Source of the DNA: Arthrobacter sp. AQ5-05
GTDB taxonomy: Bacteria; Actinomycetota; Actinomycetes; Actinomycetales; Micrococcaceae
Assembly (NCBI RefSeq): GCF_003287975.1
Contig: NZ_QMKQ01000005.1
Coordinates: 122,109-186,108, forward strand
Reading direction: 5' to 3'
DNA: 64,000 nucleotides
In this document: positions 63,145-64,000 of the stretch, one piece after another
Numbering within the stretch: position 1 is the stretch's first letter
Layout of the letters: the number at the start of each line of letters is the position of its first letter
Made by a program: the position numbers and the translations under genes
Notes under the pieces: model-generated
The model's database searches: none
What the model was told of the DNA's origin: nothing
What the model saw: the letters and a program-made list of their open reading frames with translations, nothing else

Positions 63145-63879
63145 TCAGCGTTCCAGCGGTTCGGGCCGCTCCAACCCGATGAAGGGGGCAAGTGCTTCCT
63201 TGTAGAGGTCCCTGTTTGCCGCGGGAAGCAACCCTTTGGCGCCGTAGCCGAGGAACAGTGCACTTTGCGCTCCGCCACCGGAGTCATCGGAGAATTCCTT
63301 GGCGAACTTGCCGGTGAGGTCCTTGGAACAATCCGCAAAGGCAAAGGACAGCCACTGGCCATTCGGCCCCTGAACCATCCCTCCCACCATCGCCCAGCCG
63401 GCAGGATCCAGGCTTCCCCGATCGGCAACCACATCGGCCTCGGACCAGCTGTCGGTATCCAGCCTCGGTCTCTGGTAACCGTATTCACCCGAGATGTCCC
63501 CGATGACGTCCATGGCCTTTTGCTTGCCGGCCCAGGCTTCCGGCACCGAGGTGCTTTGATGTTCCGGAGCGTTTACCGTGGTCAAGAGGGACTGCCCGCC
63601 ATGGTTGTTGCTTGCTCCAGGAAAGTAGACGTCGGTTTCGAGCGCTTCAGCCTCGGCATTCCATTCCAAGGCCAGTGCGCTTGAGAGTGCGGATTTGATC
63701 TCCGCCAGCATTGCCTGGCCGTCGGCATATCCCTGCTCCGGGGTCGGGCCGTCGAGAATTTCCTGTGGATCCGGCTCGGAGGTGGCAGGGTAGCCGCGCC
63801 AGTAGATGGTCTGCCTTGAGCCGTCGGTGTTTTCGATGACGGTGGTGCTGCCAATCGTGGTCTTGATGATGTGTGTCAA
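63145..63879 (-). CDS. Hypothetical protein, probably 5'-truncated
   Basis: A 244-codon frame beginning at TTG 63879. The product (DGSRQTIYWRGYPATSEPDPQ, YADGQAMLAEIKSALSSAL, GYQRPRLDTDSWSEADVVADRG, WLSFAFADCSKDLTGKFAKEF) has the composition of an actinobacterial secreted or lipoprotein domain. It lacks a signal peptide; the first three codons coincide with the tip of a repeat cluster (TGTCAACGGCAG) that looks like an insertion-sequence end. I infer that insertion removed the promoter and signal peptide. No recognised family. Ends 85 bases from the TrpRS stop, convergent. Confidence 0.55.
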   Translation of the reverse strand: MTHIIKTTIGSTTVIENTDGSRQTIYWRGYPATSEPDPQEILDGPTPEQGYADGQAMLAEIKSALSSALALEWNAEAEALETDVYFPGASNNHGGQSLLTTVNAPEHQSTSVPEAWAGKQKAMDVIGDISGEYGYQRPRLDTDSWSEADVVADRGSLDPAGWAMVGGMVQGPNGQWLSFAFADCSKDLTGKFAKEFSDDSGGGAQSALFLGYGAKGLLPAANRDLYKEALAPFIGLERPEPLER

Positions 63880-64000
63880 CGGCAGTCTAAAACTGCCCGT
63901 CTACGGCAATTGAAATTGACCACTTGCGGCAGTCTCGCTGACCATGGGCGGCAACGGAATTGACCGGCTTTCGGGACGCCGCGCTGATGGCCACCGGCGC
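63874..64000. mobile_element. Probable insertion-sequence end with four periodic repeats (IS21-like), open at window edge
   Basis: From the tip TGTCAACGGCAG onward, CGGCA recurs at 63880, 63904, 63927 and 63949, a period of 22-24 bases. Two repeat types alternate: CGGCAGTCT (63880, 63927) and CGGCAA...ATTGACC (63904, 63949). Arrays of transposase-binding direct repeats inside the tip are typical of IS21-family elements. No transposase can be read before the window ends, so the family is inference. The first repeat also contains GGCAGT-N5-ACTGCC. Confidence 0.5.

Overview
The DNA is strongly GC-rich, with NNC/NNG codons, frequent GTG and TTG starts, TAnnnT -10 boxes and an actinobacterial gene set (MptB-like mannosyltransferases, DUF222/HNH protein, long GapX-type GAPDH, DUF3099, DUF2637, SURF1, oligoribonuclease, M1 aminopeptidase). 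This fits a chromosomal segment of a Micrococcaceae member (Arthrobacter/Paeniglutamicibacter-like). Genus is inferred from gene content, not from a search.

Layout. 0-9.7 kb: a thioredoxin-reductase-like protein without its cysteine pair (cut by the window edge), an aldo/keto reductase, a decayed oxidoreductase, cysK-cysE, msrA, a Nif3-family protein, a DUF222/HNH protein, a coiled-coil protein and a VOC protein. 9.7-17.8 kb: yaaA, RNase P RNA, small proteins, an alpha/beta hydrolase, the long GAPDH, a GNAT-like protein, def, tRNA-His and orn. 18-25.6 kb: an envelope-glycan block with two MptB-like and one GT87-like glycosyltransferase in one direction, then DUF2079 and a uracil-DNA-glycosylase-like protein in the other. 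26-37.8 kb: DUF2637 protein, (p)ppGpp synthetase-like protein, ABC-F ATPase, broken GNAT, SURF1 operon, FabG-like SDR, YqeY, a large unassigned membrane protein and an atypical SDR. 37.9-47.2 kb: PEP mutase/isocitrate lyase-family enzyme, a wrecked AarF/UbiB gene, VanW protein, serB, ABC ATPase, TSUP permease, SpoU methyltransferase, rpmE2 and lipoate ligase. 47.2-57.7 kb: PAP2-DUF1206, luxS-mtnN, aldehyde dehydrogenase, broken VOC gene, DHFR-like, VOC, NADP-binding protein and pepN. 57.7-64 kb: a visibly less GC-rich stretch with a beta-propeller lipoprotein and a YeiH-exporter remnant, then a zinc-ribbon SDR, a second-type tryptophanyl-tRNA synthetase and a truncated gene next to a probable insertion-sequence end.

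Cooperating genes. cysK-cysE make cysteine. luxS-mtnN (GTGA overlap) detoxify S-adenosylhomocysteine. The mannosyltransferases probably build a lipomannan-type glycan. SURF1 and its two partners serve or accompany cytochrome oxidase assembly. def, orn, tRNA-His, rpmE2 and rnpB are housekeeping.

Most notable. (1) A 12-codon leader peptide with tandem Trp codons and an intrinsic terminator precede the tryptophanyl-tRNA synthetase, which is a classical attenuation arrangement not visible in a plain gene list. The synthetase itself is frameshifted at a C6 run. (2) About seven genes are decayed or frameshifted, two of them at six-base G/C runs. (3) A recurrent TAnnnT box lies 6-7 bases before ATG, which suggests many leaderless transcripts. 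(4) A 664-residue three-part membrane protein has no clear family.
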